Below, in pieces: positions 33,982 through 46,809 of a DNA stretch of 64,000 bases. How positions within the stretch are numbered: the stretch's first letter is position 1; each line of letters opens with the position of its first letter. The notes under the pieces are model-generated. The model saw nothing but the letters and a program-made list of their open reading frames with translations, had not been told where the DNA came from and ran no database searches. Made by a program: the position numbers and the translations under genes. The DNA lies in assembly GCA_030737875.1 (NCBI GenBank), contig CM060915.1, forward strand, positions 630,728,786-630,792,785, read 5' to 3'. The stretch is from Allium sativum (taxonomy: Eukaryota; Streptophyta; Magnoliopsida; Asparagales; Amaryllidaceae).

Positions 33982-34150
33982 CATATGTAAAAATAGAATT
34001 TTTACTTCGTTATTCAATATATAAAAATCGAATTTTTACTATGCTATTCAATATATAAAAATCGAATCTTTACTATGCTATTCATTATATAAAAATCGAA
34101 TTTTTACTATGCTATTCAATATATAAAAATCGAATTTTTACTATGCTTTG
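33982..34150 (-). repeat. 34-bp array of small hairpins (A, left LTR)
   Basis: Five units, each centred on AAAAATCGAATTTTT with the spacer TACTATGCTATTCAATATAT. The core is a perfect palindrome, so each unit can fold on itself. Confidence 0.85.
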
Positions 34151-34504
34151 TTATTCTCTATATAAAGGTTCCGCCTTTTCAAAAATAAAGATTTCGCCTT
34201 TTCTAAAATAAAGATTTCGCCTTTTCTAAAATATAGTTCCGCCTTTTCTAAAATATAGTTTCGACGCTCCATTCTATATAAAAATTATATTTTTATATTT
34301 CCACTTTGTAAAAATCATATTTTTATTATTTTAAAAATATAAAAACTACATTTTTAACTTTCCTATATTATAAAAATTATATTTTTATCCTTCTACTATA
34401 AGAAAGATTATATTTTTAATACTTTAAAAATATAAAAATCATATTTTTATACATATACATATATATATATATATATTTCCTAGAAAACAATGTTAATTTG
34501 TAAA

Positions 34505-34801
34505 TCAGTTAAAGTAATTTACCCCAAAGAAAAATCTGGCCTTTCCTTCCTCCAATCCTTCTTCTTCACGTTCTGTATCCTTCCAGGTTCCACGCAGAAC
34601 CCATAACGCAAGCCCTAGAGCTCGGAACCGCTCCTCCCCTGCTCGCGGTTGGATGCGGCGCTCTCCCTGGTGGCGGTTACTGACAGGTGGAGGCGGCTTC
34701 GAGGGTGGGGGGGATGCGATGGTGACTGGTTCGGTTTTGTGGGGGGGAGGGAATCGAACGAGGGGGGGTAGCGATCGGAGTGAGGTGGCGGTGGGTGCCA
34801 T
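34505..34801 (-). other. short proline/arginine-rich frame in GC-rich leader (A, left LTR)
   Basis: A 98-codon frame in element sense starts MAPTATSLRSLPPLV and lies in the only GC-rich block of the LTR. The copy in the other LTR (55261-55569) is open too, with a different end. B has a different 79-codon proline-rich frame in the same place. No family match is recognised. It may be only a by-product of GC-rich sequence. Confidence 0.2.
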
Positions 34802-35839
34802 CAGCGGCGGCGCGGCGATTTTCTGGGTGGGCGACGAGGTCGCGATCCCCCCCTTCTGATTTTTTTTTTCGTTTTCGATTCTGAAAGAAAAGAGGGGAGC
34901 CAGAGCGATTTAAGGAGGAGGGAGAGGTTTTTTTCATTTTTTTAATTTATTTAATTATTTTAATTTCTAAAAAGTTGACTTTTACATACGACCTCTAAAC
35001 GAGGCCCACCGCCTGTCATCCATAGCGTTTTACCCCCATTCCGAACACAATGGGATATATATATCGTAGGCTGATTCGACTGTTTCGATCGGTTTCCGTT
35101 AAAATCAACATATAACTCTATACAATTGAATTTGAACGCGCATTTCAATTTACCGGGGTCACATACTAACTCTATAAATCCCATAAAAATATTTTCTAGC
35201 TTCCTATTGACGATACGGTCCTAACAAAACTAGTTTCGTCGAATCTGAGACCGTTGGAAAAATGGCCATTTTCCAGTCGATTAAAATCAACTAAAACTGG
35301 TCAAACGCGTTTTCCTTTGCCACGCTCACATATTGATTCGAAAAATTATGAAATTTGGAATCTAGCAATTATTTGACACTGCGGATCCAACAAAAGTGAT
35401 TTCGTCGAAATCCGAGGTCATTTGCAAAATGTTTATTTTTAAGGGCCTGAATTCCATAACGACTATTCAGAATTTTCAACTGGACATATCTTTTGATTCC
35501 CGCTATGAAATTTTGATTTTTCGGATTCGTTGGAAAGATATTATCAATTAGATCCTAATGTTTTTGGTTTCGCTAAAATCCGGATTGTTTTGCACCCGGT
35601 ACATTCAATTGAAGTTTGAAATCGAATTATCGAACTACCGCGCCATTTTCAATTCTATTTATAAATATATATAATTATTTATATTCTAACGACGACGTAT
35701 GTAGTATATACGTTCGAATTATATTCAAAATAAATTTCTTGTCGATATTATTTAAAATAATCTATTTTAAATCTTCAAAATTCGCTAAAATTGCCAAAAT
35801 AAAAATTTTAAACTGGTTCAGAATTTCCGGGTTATTACA

Positions 35840-35852
35840 ATCTCCCCCACTT
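35840..35852 (-). other. PPT of element A
   Basis: Minus strand AAGTGGGGGAGAT directly before the LTR start TGTAATAACCC; preceded by CCTTTTCGGGGACGAAAAG. Confidence 0.88.
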
Positions 35853-36855
35853 AAAACTTTTCGTCCCCGAAAAGGAACAAAGTCGAAAGTGGTTTGATTA
35901 ATCAACTCTACGTTCGATCTGGCTTCCATTCTCCAACTTTTCAGTTTCTTCAAATTTTCAAAAATTTGACTAACACCCTAAATTTTCGAAAAATTTCGCC
36001 ATAACCTCCCCTGCACCGGGAGCCACGGGAAAATCCCGAAATTGCCATACAGGCCTTCTGATCTCAAAAAGAAAAAGAAAAAGCCAAGCGGCTAGCCAAT
36101 AGGCTCATAAAATCATCATCACCCAAACAAAACAGTAAATTATAGTAAACATGTACCTATTTGTCGGGCAAACAAATTTTATTCTTCGGCTCTAGCCTCC
36201 TTGCTATGACCTGTTCAATGTAAGTATATGTATATGCAAACAAATGCGACCAATTTTCAATACAATTCAAAATTTGATGCAATTAGGCATAATGGTTCAA
36301 AATTAACAAACAAATAAACAAACAACTCAAACATCAATCAATTAGTGGATTAGAGTTTCAAATTCATAAATTTGATATATATATACAAAAAATCATGTTT
36401 TTGATGCCAATTCACAACAATGTGTTCTAACTATATAAGTTTTGGTTCTCACACCAGTCTAATGGAAATATATAGAAATCACACCTTCAAAACACGAACA
36501 TAAATTTTGGTGATGGAGCTCCATCATCAAAATCATCTCCGAGCGACTAGAGCGTGGTTCTATATCTATCTAATATATTAAAATTTCGAATATACGTTCA
36601 TGACGCGTATATGCAAAACCTTTATATACTAGATTGTCCATATCAATATAAATAAATATTTAAATACGTATAAAATGGTTTAAAATTTCAAAACAAAATT
36701 GTTTTCATTTGAAAAATATACTCTTCACACTCGTTCTAGGACACTACTGATCCTATCTCTAACGAGTCATTCTAATTGGATATTACTAATCCAATATCTT
36801 ATGAATTCTTTCGTATGGTTCTAATGTGTCTTGTTCTCGAGCTCTGTAAACCAAA
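35853..36855 (-). other. non-coding internal region of element A
   Basis: No gag or pol. Post-PBS stem-loops at 36775-36795 (ATTGGAT/ATCCAAT) and 36729-36767 (39 nt, ACTCGTT/AACGAGT). A GAAAAAGAAAAAG run and the words CCTCCCCTGCACCGGGAGCC lie near the PPT side. Confidence 0.75.
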
Positions 36856-36867
36856 GCTCTGATACCA
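36856..36867 (-). other. PBS of element A (tRNA-iMet)
   Basis: Plus strand GCTCTGATACCA, two bases from the LTR end at 36870. Confidence 0.92.
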
Positions 36868-36869
36868 AA

Positions 36870-39734
36870 TGTAGCGACCCGAACTTCCCCGGTCTCCGAA
36901 GTTATGAGAAATAATGAATTACCGTGAGGACAAGACAAATCAGAACGCAGACGGAAGAACATTTCATTGCTATTACAACAATTCCATCAGATACAAGAAT
37001 ATACAGAGTATAATTGAATAAATTACATTTGACAAATATCAGATATTACAATAAATTACATAGCAGCGGAAAAATAATACAAAGCACAACTGAAGGTGAT
37101 ATACGGATACAGAGCTTTCCGGATATCATTCCAGATGTAAACCAGGATCCTGTGAATATAAATCTGCAAAACCAAAACTACTAGCTGCCCGTGCGGAAAA
37201 TAGGGGTACCCAGAGTTTAGGTTAAAACAATAAACTCCAGGTCAGTCATGTGACTGGTGTGAGAACTAAAACAGTTATTAATATTGGTTTTAAAGTTTGG
37301 TAAATCGAGGGACCACGCCGTATAACACGGAACGGGTTTCCTCCAAGAATACCAGTGCATAGAATAAACAACGCAATGCTTTATCAAAAAATGAAGCTAT
37401 TATAAGACCCAGGTCCCATCACACAATGCAACGCAAGCCGGAGGATAGGGTTTTCCCTTATAATAGCCAAACATGCTTGGTACGTTTAAAACAAATCATT
37501 TGATACTATAATAAGTGTATAGTGTCAAAACAATTTCGATCATAAATATAAATCATAGACGGCATGGGTACCATATATCATGTCGCCATACTAGTTCTAC
37601 AATTAAAACCGCAATACACGTATTGGAAATTGGATTTCCATCATGAGTCGAGGCAAGGGGCAAGCTCCTCTCCGCTTCGAGACACTCTAGCAAATGCTCA
37701 GGACTACACACTCTGGGCAGCCACTTGGATCGGTTGGGCCGGTTCTCACTTACGTTAGAGGATTAGTTATTCCTGAACACACGTTTCCCGGTCCTTACAG
37801 ACCTATAATCGAGGCGCCTCATTCCAACAACCACAAAGGTGAAAAGTATATAAATGTCAGGGCTGGTAAGTCATTGACACCACCAAAGCTAGAAAGAAAC
37901 GTCGTGTTCTCCCAATGGCCCGTATCCCGTTTTTAACTCATACCGAGGTGTGAGGCTCGCGAATTCACGTTATACACAAAGCTGCCACGTAGGCGTGCTT
38001 TGATCATCGACCATAAGACTTTGCTTTTCAACAGAAGCCTTGATCATTGCATCTTAGCGTGCCACACAGGCAATTCATGCCATGCGACTGATGTCCATCG
38101 ATATACAATCTCTGAGCTCGTACGTCTCAGAGAAGGGCGTTAAGCAAAAGAATAAATTCTCCGCCGCCAAACAGATATATATTTAACAGAAACCAATCAA
38201 CACAGAATAAAATCTAATGTCAGACACACAATCCATTTACAAGTTCGTTCTGGGTCTGAACGAAACCGGAGGCACTTTCCTCGCATATCCATCCATCTCC
38301 AAGTACGTCTGGACGACAACCAACTGATTCCCTCATCTTGGGTGTACAGCCCAATCAAGATCATCAGTAATCACCCAAACGATGTGAAGACTTCCGGTCT
38401 TCGACCACCGTCTTCATCTTCGACATATCGTCGAATCGGTTACTCAGAATGGGTATAAACCCGGCCTTTCCGAACAACCCGCGTATATTTAAAACAAATG
38501 TTACACAAACACAACATACGCCTCATTCCAATTCAGAATATTCTTAGGGAAAGGTTCCCATTAATTTTATCCAAGATAAATTCTTTAAAATTTATCCTTT
38601 AATCTTCCTTTGGATGTCGTTTCAAACCAAATTATGGTTTTCCAAACTAGTCGAGATTAGCGAACCACAACGAAGTAATTATTTATTTTATTTCCCAATC
38701 CCAACTTATTCATCCCATGAAGCAAAACTGGTAATACTCCATATCTAATACTATGGTGTTATCGGTAAGATTAATTACCATTTCACGTTCACATCTAATT
38801 AAAGATTTAACTATCGCTTTGGAGCAAAACTGGTAATACTCCATTCCCGCTCATTTTCTAAATTTGATAATTTAGATTACAGCTTTAAATTTCAATCTAA
38901 TCGCGGATTCGTTAAAACTCCTTTTATTGGGTTAAAGAACTAATGTCATTTAAAACACAGTTCACGACAAACCCAAATCACATTCTATTTATCATCGGGT
39001 TAAAGAACTAGTGTTGTTTAAAACACAGTTCACGATAAACCCACAAATCAATTCTAGTTCAATTCAAATCAAATATATTTGGAATTCCGATTATTTAAAA
39101 CCCCTTTTTAAATCTAGTCTATTTATTTAAAAATAAAAAATCGGGTTTTAAATTGAGTTCGAACTAGTTCATTTCGATAAGAATCTATTTTTATCTTTTC
39201 AAATATGGAGTTTTTCATCCCAATTTTTCCCAAATCATTTCTTATGATTTTACACAAATTATTGATATTTTTAATAATCTTATCAAGGCCCGTACAGTCG
39301 ATTTCCATCAACGGCCATCGAACTGCACTTACAGCGATCTTTTTCGAATTTGATTTGGACGTATCTCCAAATCCAACCGTTAGATTTCAAACTTCTAATA
39401 TTCTTTTGAAAGCTCATTTCGATACGAACCCAACGGTTCCGGTTTTAGGAGAATCTGACGGTCGGATCTCCCGTAATGTCCGTTTGAAATAAATGGTCGA
39501 AATTCACGAACTGTCGCGGCGCGGCGCATTCTATTCAGGCCATTATATTATATATATAATATATATTTCGTCGATTTCTATTTAAAACGAATTATATAAA
39601 TAGTTTTTAAATTCGTTTCGAAATTCCTTTCAACTTCCATTTCAATTCAAAGCAAAATTGAATTCTTCTTTATAAATTCGTTTTAAAATTCATTTCTATT
39701 CAATTCAAGTTTCAATTCAATTTGAATTCATTTC
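36870..39734 (-). repeat. 5' LTR of element A, left piece
   Basis: Matches 29300-32070 closely after the first 70 bp. It stops at ATTTC (39730-39734), B's target duplication, and resumes at 52897. Contains the conserved terminal block (37070-38130) and the hairpin cassettes (about 38710-39040). Confidence 0.94.
39730..39734. other. left target-site duplication of B (ATTTC)
   Basis: ATTTC precedes B's TGTGACGAGC and recurs at 52892-52896; the A LTR reads TGAATTCATTTCACTTCG when uninterrupted (32060-32080). Confidence 0.93.
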
Positions 39735-41655
39735 TGTGACGAGCAGGAATTTCGCTCGGTCCGAACCAGTCGCTAAACCGATCCAGGCCGTTCGAAATGC
39801 CCTATCGTTTGAGAACACGACAAAACAGAACGCATACAAAAGAACATTTCATTGCATATGACAACAATGCATCAGATTACAAGAATATACAAAGTATAAA
39901 TGAATATTACACAGAAATATCAGAGATTTAAATTACATTTAAATACATCGCAGCGGAAAATAATACAATACACAACTAGAAGGAGATATACGGATACAAA
40001 GCTTTCCGGATATCATTCCAGCTGTAAACCAGGATCCTGTGAATATAAATCTGCAAAACCAAAACTACTAGCTGCCCGTGTGGAAAATAGGGGCACCCAG
40101 AGTTTAGGTTAAAACAATAAACTTCAGGTCAGTCATGTGACTGGTGTGAGAACTAAAACAGTTATTAATCTTTATTTTAAATCATTAGGTAAATCAAAGG
40201 ACCACGCCGTATAACACGGAACGGGTTTCCTCCCAAGAATACCAGTGCATAAAACAAACAGCGCAATGCTAAATAAAGAAAAATGAAGCTGTTATAAGAC
40301 CCAGGTCCTATCACACAATGCAACGCAAGCCGGGGGATAGGGTTTTCCCTTATAACAGCCAAAGAATGCTTGATACGTTTAAAACAAATCATTGGATACT
40401 ATTATGAGTGCATAGTGTGTAAAACAACTTCAAATCATAAGTATCAATCATAGGCGGCATGGGTACCATATATCATGTCGCCATACTAGGCTCTACAAAT
40501 AAAACCGCAAATGTCACGTATTTGGAAATTGGATTTCCTTCTATGAACCGAGGCAAAAGATAGTCCTCAACCGATTCGAGACAATCTAGCCCATGTCTCC
40601 GGAGAAGCCGCAACTGCCCCTTAGATCGTCAGGGCCGGTCCACCGATGTGGATTATAGTGCCTGAACAATACGTTTCTCCGCCCTTTGGGGCGTAAACGA
40701 GCCAACGAATGACTCCATCGGACCCGGATCGTCCGATCAAACCGAGGCGCCTCGCAACAGCAACAACCACACAGGTGAAAAGTATATAAATGTCAGGGCT
40801 TGTAGGTCACTGACACCACCCTAGCTAGAAAGAAACGCATGCCCTCCCTGAGGTCCTCTCCCATTTTTGGTTCACAACCGGGGTGCGAGACTCGCGAATT
40901 CACGTTACACAAAGCTGTGCCACACAGGCTGTGCTTTGATCATCACCACAAGACTTTGCTTTTCAACAGAAGCCTCGATCAATTGCCACTCAGGCATGCC
41001 ACACAGACAATTCACTCCATGCGTTTGATATCCATCAATATATAACCCCTGAGCTCGTATGTCTCAGAGAAGGGCGTTAAGCAAGAGAATAAATTCTCTG
41101 CCGCCAAACAGATATATATTTAATAGAGATCAATCACACGGACTAAAATCCAATGTCAGACACACAGTCCATTTACAAGTCCGTTCTGGGTCTGAACGAA
41201 ACCGGAGGCACCTAGTACCCCGCATATCCATCGATCTCCAAGTACGTCTGGACGATCACCAACTGTTTCCATCTTCTTGGGTGTACAGCCCAATCAAGAT
41301 CATCAGTAATCACCCAAACGACGTGAAGACTTCTGGTCTTCGACCACCGTCTTCATCTTCGACACCACGTCGAATCAGTTATTCAGAATGGGATAAACCC
41401 GGTCTTTCTGAATAACTCGCGTATATATTATAAAAGTGTTACACAAACACAACATACGCCTCATTCCAATTCAGAATATTCTTTTATTCAAATATTCCCA
41501 TACTTTGGGAAAAGTTCCCATTAATTTTATCCAAGATAAATTCTTTAAATTTATTCTTTAATCTCCTTTGAATATCAATTCAAACTAGTCGGGATTAGCG
41601 AACCACACCGAAGTAATCATTTATTTTATTTCCCAATCCCAACCTATTCATCCCA

Positions 41656-41781
41656 TGAAGTAAAACTGGTAATACTTCATATCTAACACCACAGTATTAT
41701 CGGTAAATTCAATTACCCTTTTCACGTTCAAATCTAATTAAAGATTTAACCATCGCCTGGAGCAAAACTGGTGATACTCCA
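41656..41781 (-). repeat. two hairpins with a constant AAAACTGGTRAT loop (B, left LTR)
   Basis: 41656-41679 has stem TGAAGT/ACTTCA; 41758-41781 has TGGAG/CTCCA. The stem changes are compensated on both arms while the loop word is kept. Confidence 0.6.
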
Positions 41782-41844
41782 TTTTCGATCATTTCAATCT
41801 AATTAAAGATTCAATAAAACTCCACTTAGTTTTAATCTTTAACT

Positions 41845-42096
41845 GGGTTAAAGAATCAGTGTCATTTAAAACACGGTTCACGATAAACCCAAAATCACAT
41901 TCCATTAATTATCGGGTTAAAGAACAAGTGTTATTTAAAACACTGTTCACGATAAACCCAAAAATCAATACCAATTCAATTCCAATTAAATATCGTTTAA
42001 ATGGGTACACTTCATTACATCTAAATAAAGAGATTTAATCTTTTCTCCACTGGGTTCAAGAACAGTGTTAGTGAAGACACCATTCACGACAAACCC
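41845..42096 (-). repeat. three hairpin cassettes of 45-46 bp (B, left LTR)
   Basis: 41845-41890, 41914-41959 and 42052-42096, all GGGTT...AAACCC with an inner GAAY/GTTC-type stem and a TTTAAA-type loop. The right LTR has the same three at about 48922-49174. Confidence 0.7.
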
Positions 42097-42984
42097 AAAT
42101 CACATTTGATATTCAATATAAGGCTCTGAATAGAAAATATACCGGCTTATATTCAATATCAAATTCTACGACTAACAAATATCGCATTGGAAATAACGAT
42201 ATAAATATATATCTTTCAAATTTCCATAACAACATCTGTATAATCACGAATTCCAACATCGAAATATTCCGAAGACAATTTCGATTCAAATCCACTCCAA
42301 TGCAATCATTGGAAATTCTGGTTATTTTCAAAACCCTTTTCAAATTCAATTTATTTATTTAAAAATAAATAGAATTATATTTCTAGTTCAAAACTAGTTC
42401 ATTTCGATAAAAATCTATTTTTATCTTTTCAAATATGGAGTTTTTCATCCCAATTCTTCACAAATCATTTCTTATGATTTTACACAAATTATTACTATTT
42501 TTAATAATTTTATCAAGGCCCGTACAGTCGATTTCCACCAATGGCCATCGAACTGCACTTACAGCGACCTTTTTCAAATTTGATTTGGACATAATTCCAA
42601 ATCCAACCGTTAGATTTCTAATTTCTAATATTCTTTAGAAAGCTCTTTTCGATACGAACCCAACGGTTCCAGTTTTAGGAGAATCCGACGGTCGGATCTC
42701 CCGTAATGTCCGTTTGAAATAAATGGTCGAAATTCACGAACTGCCGCGGCGCGGCACGTTCTATTCAGGCCATTATATTTTATATATAATATACACTTCG
42801 TCGATTTCTATTTAAAACGAATTATATAAATAGTTTTAAATTCGTTTCAAAAGCAATTTCAACTTCCTTTTCAATTCAAATCAAAATTGAATTCTTCTTT
42901 ATAAATTCGTTTTAAAATTCATTTCTATTCAATTCAAATTTCAATTCAATTTGAATTCATTTCAATTCACTTTCAATTCAATTC

Positions 42985-43235
42985 GAATTCGTTTTCAATT
43001 CAATTCATTTCGAAATCGTTTTCAATTCAATTCATTTCGAAATCGTTTTCAATTCAATTCATTTCGAAATCGTTTTCAATTCAATTCATTTCGAAATCGT
43101 TTTCAATTCAATTCATTTCTAAATCGTTTTCAATTCAATTCGAATTCGTTTTCAATTCAATTCGTTTCGAAATCGTTTTCAATTCAATTCATTTCGAAAT
43201 CGTTTTCAATTCAATTCATTTCGAAATCGTTTTAA
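42985..43235 (-). repeat. 27-bp tandem array (B, left LTR)
   Basis: CAATTCATTTCGAAATCGTT units every 27 bp. Same period and a related word to the arrays in A. The right LTR copy (50071-50348) has one more unit. Confidence 0.9.
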
Positions 43236-44106
43236 AATCGATATAAATATCGTTCACGTCAAAATGGCGTCAATCTAATCATCACGGCTTCACATATTTC
43301 TATTTTCAAATATTCTATTTCAAATATTTCCTATTATCAAAATATTTGTTATTATCAAAATATTCTTTATTTTCACGATTGGAATGAGGCCCAATCAATC
43401 ACCATATAAAGTTAACTATATGGATTCCATACAACACATGTATATAATATCATTGAAAAATAATCAACCATCAACCAAAGTGCACTACACTGTATAAGCA
43501 TCAAATATAGATATCTAACGCTTATAACAGCCTGTCAATCGATCGATCGACATATTTAATCAATCAGGATGAGTGAACTTCAAATTTCATCCCAACACCC
43601 GTGTGGGGTTTCAAACAATCAAACACATTTTTTTATTTGTGCTGTTGGGCGATGTGTAAAATTTATCGTCCCAATCAATGTCATTCAAATAGGTGTACAT
43701 AAACAAACCGTCCGGTTTATAAATGAATACTTTATTTTATTCACTTCACGTTAAAAATTATATTTTTAACGATAAAACATTTTATTCCAACCTATGAATT
43801 TCTATTCAATTCATTTATTTAATAAAATGATATTTTTATTTTTCTAACATATTTTAGAAAATTTCGGCGGCATAACGGCACGATACTAGAAACGGGACGA
43901 GGCCTAGCCTTATCCCCGGTCTAGTGAAGGCCCACGCCATTCACACATCAATCAAATTCACCAAACAACCAAATTCAAATCAAATCATATAACTAAGCTA
44001 TGCAACCAAACAAACAAGTCCATGGTCTGTGGACGATTGTGTCGGGTGCTACTAAGCACCGTCTGCATCCTAGTATATATATATAACTAGAAAATGAAAT
44101 TGAAAG

Positions 44107-44121
44107 GTGAGAAATTCTCAC
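44107..44121 (-). promoter_or_regulatory. GTGAGAAATTCTCAC palindrome (B, left LTR)
   Basis: Same 15-bp palindrome as in A at 33906-33920, in the same position between the hairpin array and the flanking AT-rich part. Confidence 0.35.
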
Positions 44122-44207
44122 AAATAGCTATCCAATTATCTTGAATCTTCTTTTGCAGAATTGTTCGTCGACCTCGCCTTTTTGTCGCTTTCGCCCGTAT
44201 TCTCTAC

Positions 44208-44437
44208 ATATGTAAAAATCGAATTTTTACGATGCTATTCAATATATAAAAATATGATTTTTACTTCGCCTTTCAATATATAAAAATCTGATTTTTACTT
44301 CGACTTTCAATATATAAAAATCTGATTTTTACTTCGACTTTCAATATATAAAAATCTGATTTTTACTTCGACTTTCAGTATATAAAAATCTGATTTTTAC
44401 TTCGACTTTCAATATATAAAAATCTGATTTTTACTTC
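44208..44437 (-). repeat. 34-bp array of small hairpins (B, left LTR)
   Basis: Six to seven units with the core AAAAATCTGATTTTT and spacer ACTTCGACTTTCAATATAT. A and B share the period and hairpin form but differ in core and spacer words. Confidence 0.85.
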
Positions 44438-44674
44438 TAAAAGTTCAAATCCTTTCCTTTTTAAAATTTAAATCTTTTTCTTTTTAAAGTTTAAATCTTT
44501 TTCTTTTTAAAGTTTAAATCTTTTCAAAATCAGTTTTTAAACTTTTCAAAAATCAGTTTTTTAATCTTTTCAAAAAAACAGTTTTTAATTCCTAAAAATC
44601 GAAATTAGTTTTAAACTCTAAAATCGAAATCAGTTTTAAACTTTAAAATAAAAATAAAAGTAAAATAAAAATAC

Positions 44675-44914
44675 TTACTGTATGCGAAGATGGGGGGGCG
44701 TCGGCTTCGTCGGAGCTGGCTTCCAGGGGGGCGTCGATGTCGACGGCAGGAGGAGGCGGAGGGTTGGGGCGGTTCCTGCAGGTGCGGTTTTGGGTGGCTC
44801 GCGGTGGGGCGTTAGGGTTTTTGAGCGTCGAATGGGAGAGAGGAGAGGGAATCGAGTGGATCGGAGGAGGGGGGTCAGGCGCAGGTGGCTTGGTGGCGGT
44901 GGCGAGGGCCCCAC
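44675..44914 (-). other. short proline-rich frame in GC-rich leader (B, left LTR)
   Basis: A 79-codon frame in element sense (MGPSPPPPSHLRLTPLL..) is open in both B LTRs (also 51788-52027) with one residue change. It is not related to A's frame in the same place. No function recognised. Confidence 0.2.
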
Positions 44915-45774
44915 GGCGGCGGCGATGGTGATGGCGGTTTTTCGCCTCCGCCTTTTTTTCTTTTTCTTTTTTTTTTAATTTTATTTTGTTTCGAACTGAA
45001 AGGAGAGAGGGGCCAGAACGGGTTAACGGGGGGGGGGGGGGAGAAAAGTTTTTTTTTAATTAATTAATTTTTCAAAAAGTTGACTTTCACATACGACCTC
45101 GAAACGAGGCCCACCGCCTGTCGTCCATAGCGTTTTACCCCCATTCCGAACACAATGGGATATGTATCGCAAGCTGATTTGACCATTTGAATCAGTTTCC
45201 GTTTAATTTACATTTAAATCACTATATTGAATTTTAAACGTACATTTCAAATTACCGGGGTCGCATACTAACTCTATAAATTGCAGAAAAATATTTTCTA
45301 CTTTCGTATTGACGATACGGTCCTAACAAAACTAGTTTCGTCGAAATCCGAGGTCGTTTGCAAAATGTCCATTTTTAAGGGCCTGAATTCCATAGCGACT
45401 ATTCAAAATTTTCATCTGGACATATCTTTTGATCCCCGCTATGAAATTTCGATTTCCCGGATTCGTTGGAAAGATATTATCAATTAGATCCTATTGTTTT
45501 TGGTTTCACTAAAATCCGGATTGTTTTGCACCCGGTACATTCAATTGAAGTTTGAAATCGAATTATCGAACTACCGCGCCATTTTCAATTCTATTTATAA
45601 TTATATATAATATTTATATTCTAACGACGACGCGTATAAATAAATACGTTCGAATTATATTCAAAATAAATTTCTCGTCGATATTATTTAAAATAATTCA
45701 TTTTAAATATTCAAAATTCGCTAAAATTGCCAAAATAAAAATTTTAAACTGGCCTAGATTTTCGGGTTATTACA

Positions 45775-45787
45775 ATCTCCCCCACTT
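45775..45787 (-). other. PPT of element B
   Basis: Minus strand AAGTGGGGGAGAT before the LTR start TGTAATAACCC. Confidence 0.88.
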
Positions 45788-46797
45788 AAAACTTTTCGAA
45801 ACCCGAAAAGGAACAAAGTCGAAAGTGGTTTGATTAATCAACTCTACGCTCGATCTGGCTTTCATTCTCTAACTTTTCTGTTTCTGAGAATTTTCTAAAT
45901 TTCAAAAATTTGGCTAACACCCTAAATTTTCGAAAAATTTCGCCATAACCTCCCCTGCACCGGGAGCATCGGGGAATTTCAAATAGCTTCCCCGGTCCTT
46001 CAGATCTCAAAAAGAAAAAGAAAAAGCCAAGCGGCTAGCCAATAGGCTCATAAAATCATCATCACCCAAACAAAACAGTAAATTATGTAGTAAACATGTA
46101 CCTATTTGTCGGGCAAACAAATTTTATTCTCTGCTCTAGCCTCCTTGCTATGACCTGTTCAATGATATATATGTATATGCAAGCAAATGCGACCAATTTT
46201 CAATACAATTCAATATTTGATTTAGTTAGGCATAATGGTTCAAAATTAGCAACCAGCTAAACAAACAACACAAACATCAATCAATTAGTGGATTAACGTT
46301 TCAAATTCATAAATTTTACTACATATAAAGAAAATCATGTTTTTGATGCCAATCCACAACAATGTGTTCTAACTATATAAGTTTTGGTTCTCACACCAGT
46401 CTAATGGAAATATACAGATATCACACCTTCGTCACACGAATATAAATTCTGACGATGAGTACTCAACCATCAGAATCATCTTCGGGCCACTAGAGTATGA
46501 TTCTATATCTATCCAGTATATTAAAACTTTAAATACACGTTTGCAAGGCGTATATGCAAAACCTTTATATACTGGACTGTCCAAAGTCAATATAAATAAA
46601 TAATCAAATACGAATAATTGATTTAAATTTTCAAAACAAAATTGGTTTTATTTTAAAAATATACTCTTCACACTCGTTCTAGGATACTATTGATCCCATC
46701 TCTAACGAGTCATTCTCGTTGGATATTGCTAATCCAATATCTGATGAATTCTTTCGTACAGTTCTAATGTGTCTTGTTCTCTGCTTCGTAAACCAAA
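45788..46797 (-). other. non-coding internal region of element B
   Basis: Closely related to A's internal region. Post-PBS hairpins at 46719-46737 (TTGGAT/ATCCAA) and 46672-46710 (39 nt, ACTCGTT/AACGAGT). No coding sequence. Confidence 0.75.
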
Positions 46798-46809
46798 GCT
46801 CTGATACCA
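46798..46809 (-). other. PBS of element B (tRNA-iMet)
   Basis: Plus strand GCTCTGATACCA, two bases from the LTR end at 46812. Confidence 0.92.

Larger units (their letters stand above)
29236..35839 (-). repeat. 3' LTR of element A (6604 bp)
   Basis: Plus-strand ends TGTAAGAACCC and GGTTATTACA. In element sense (right to left): U3 with the phrases shared by the family, a GC-rich leader block (34505-34870), a 34-bp hairpin array, a 97-bp array, 27-bp arrays, paired hairpin cassettes (31064-31388), and the conserved terminal block (29430-30500). No credible gene. Confidence 0.94.
39735..45774 (-). repeat. 3' LTR of element B (6040 bp)
   Basis: Plus-strand ends TGTGACGAGC and GGTTATTACA. It holds the conserved terminal block (39960-41070), hairpins with a constant loop, three hairpin cassettes, a 27-bp array, a 34-bp hairpin array and a GC-rich leader block, in the same order as A. 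A homopolymer run of G (about 45029-45041) and poly-T lie beside the GC block. Confidence 0.94.

Noticed and set aside
29236..35839. A as two independent insertions or solo LTRs
   Set aside because: PPT and PBS between the LTRs and the matching AGGAG duplications at 29231 and 56609 show a single element split only by B.
45029..45041. Poly-G run as a possible functional quadruplex
   Set aside because: A single homopolymer run whose length differs between the LTRs is more simply explained by slippage or assembly noise.
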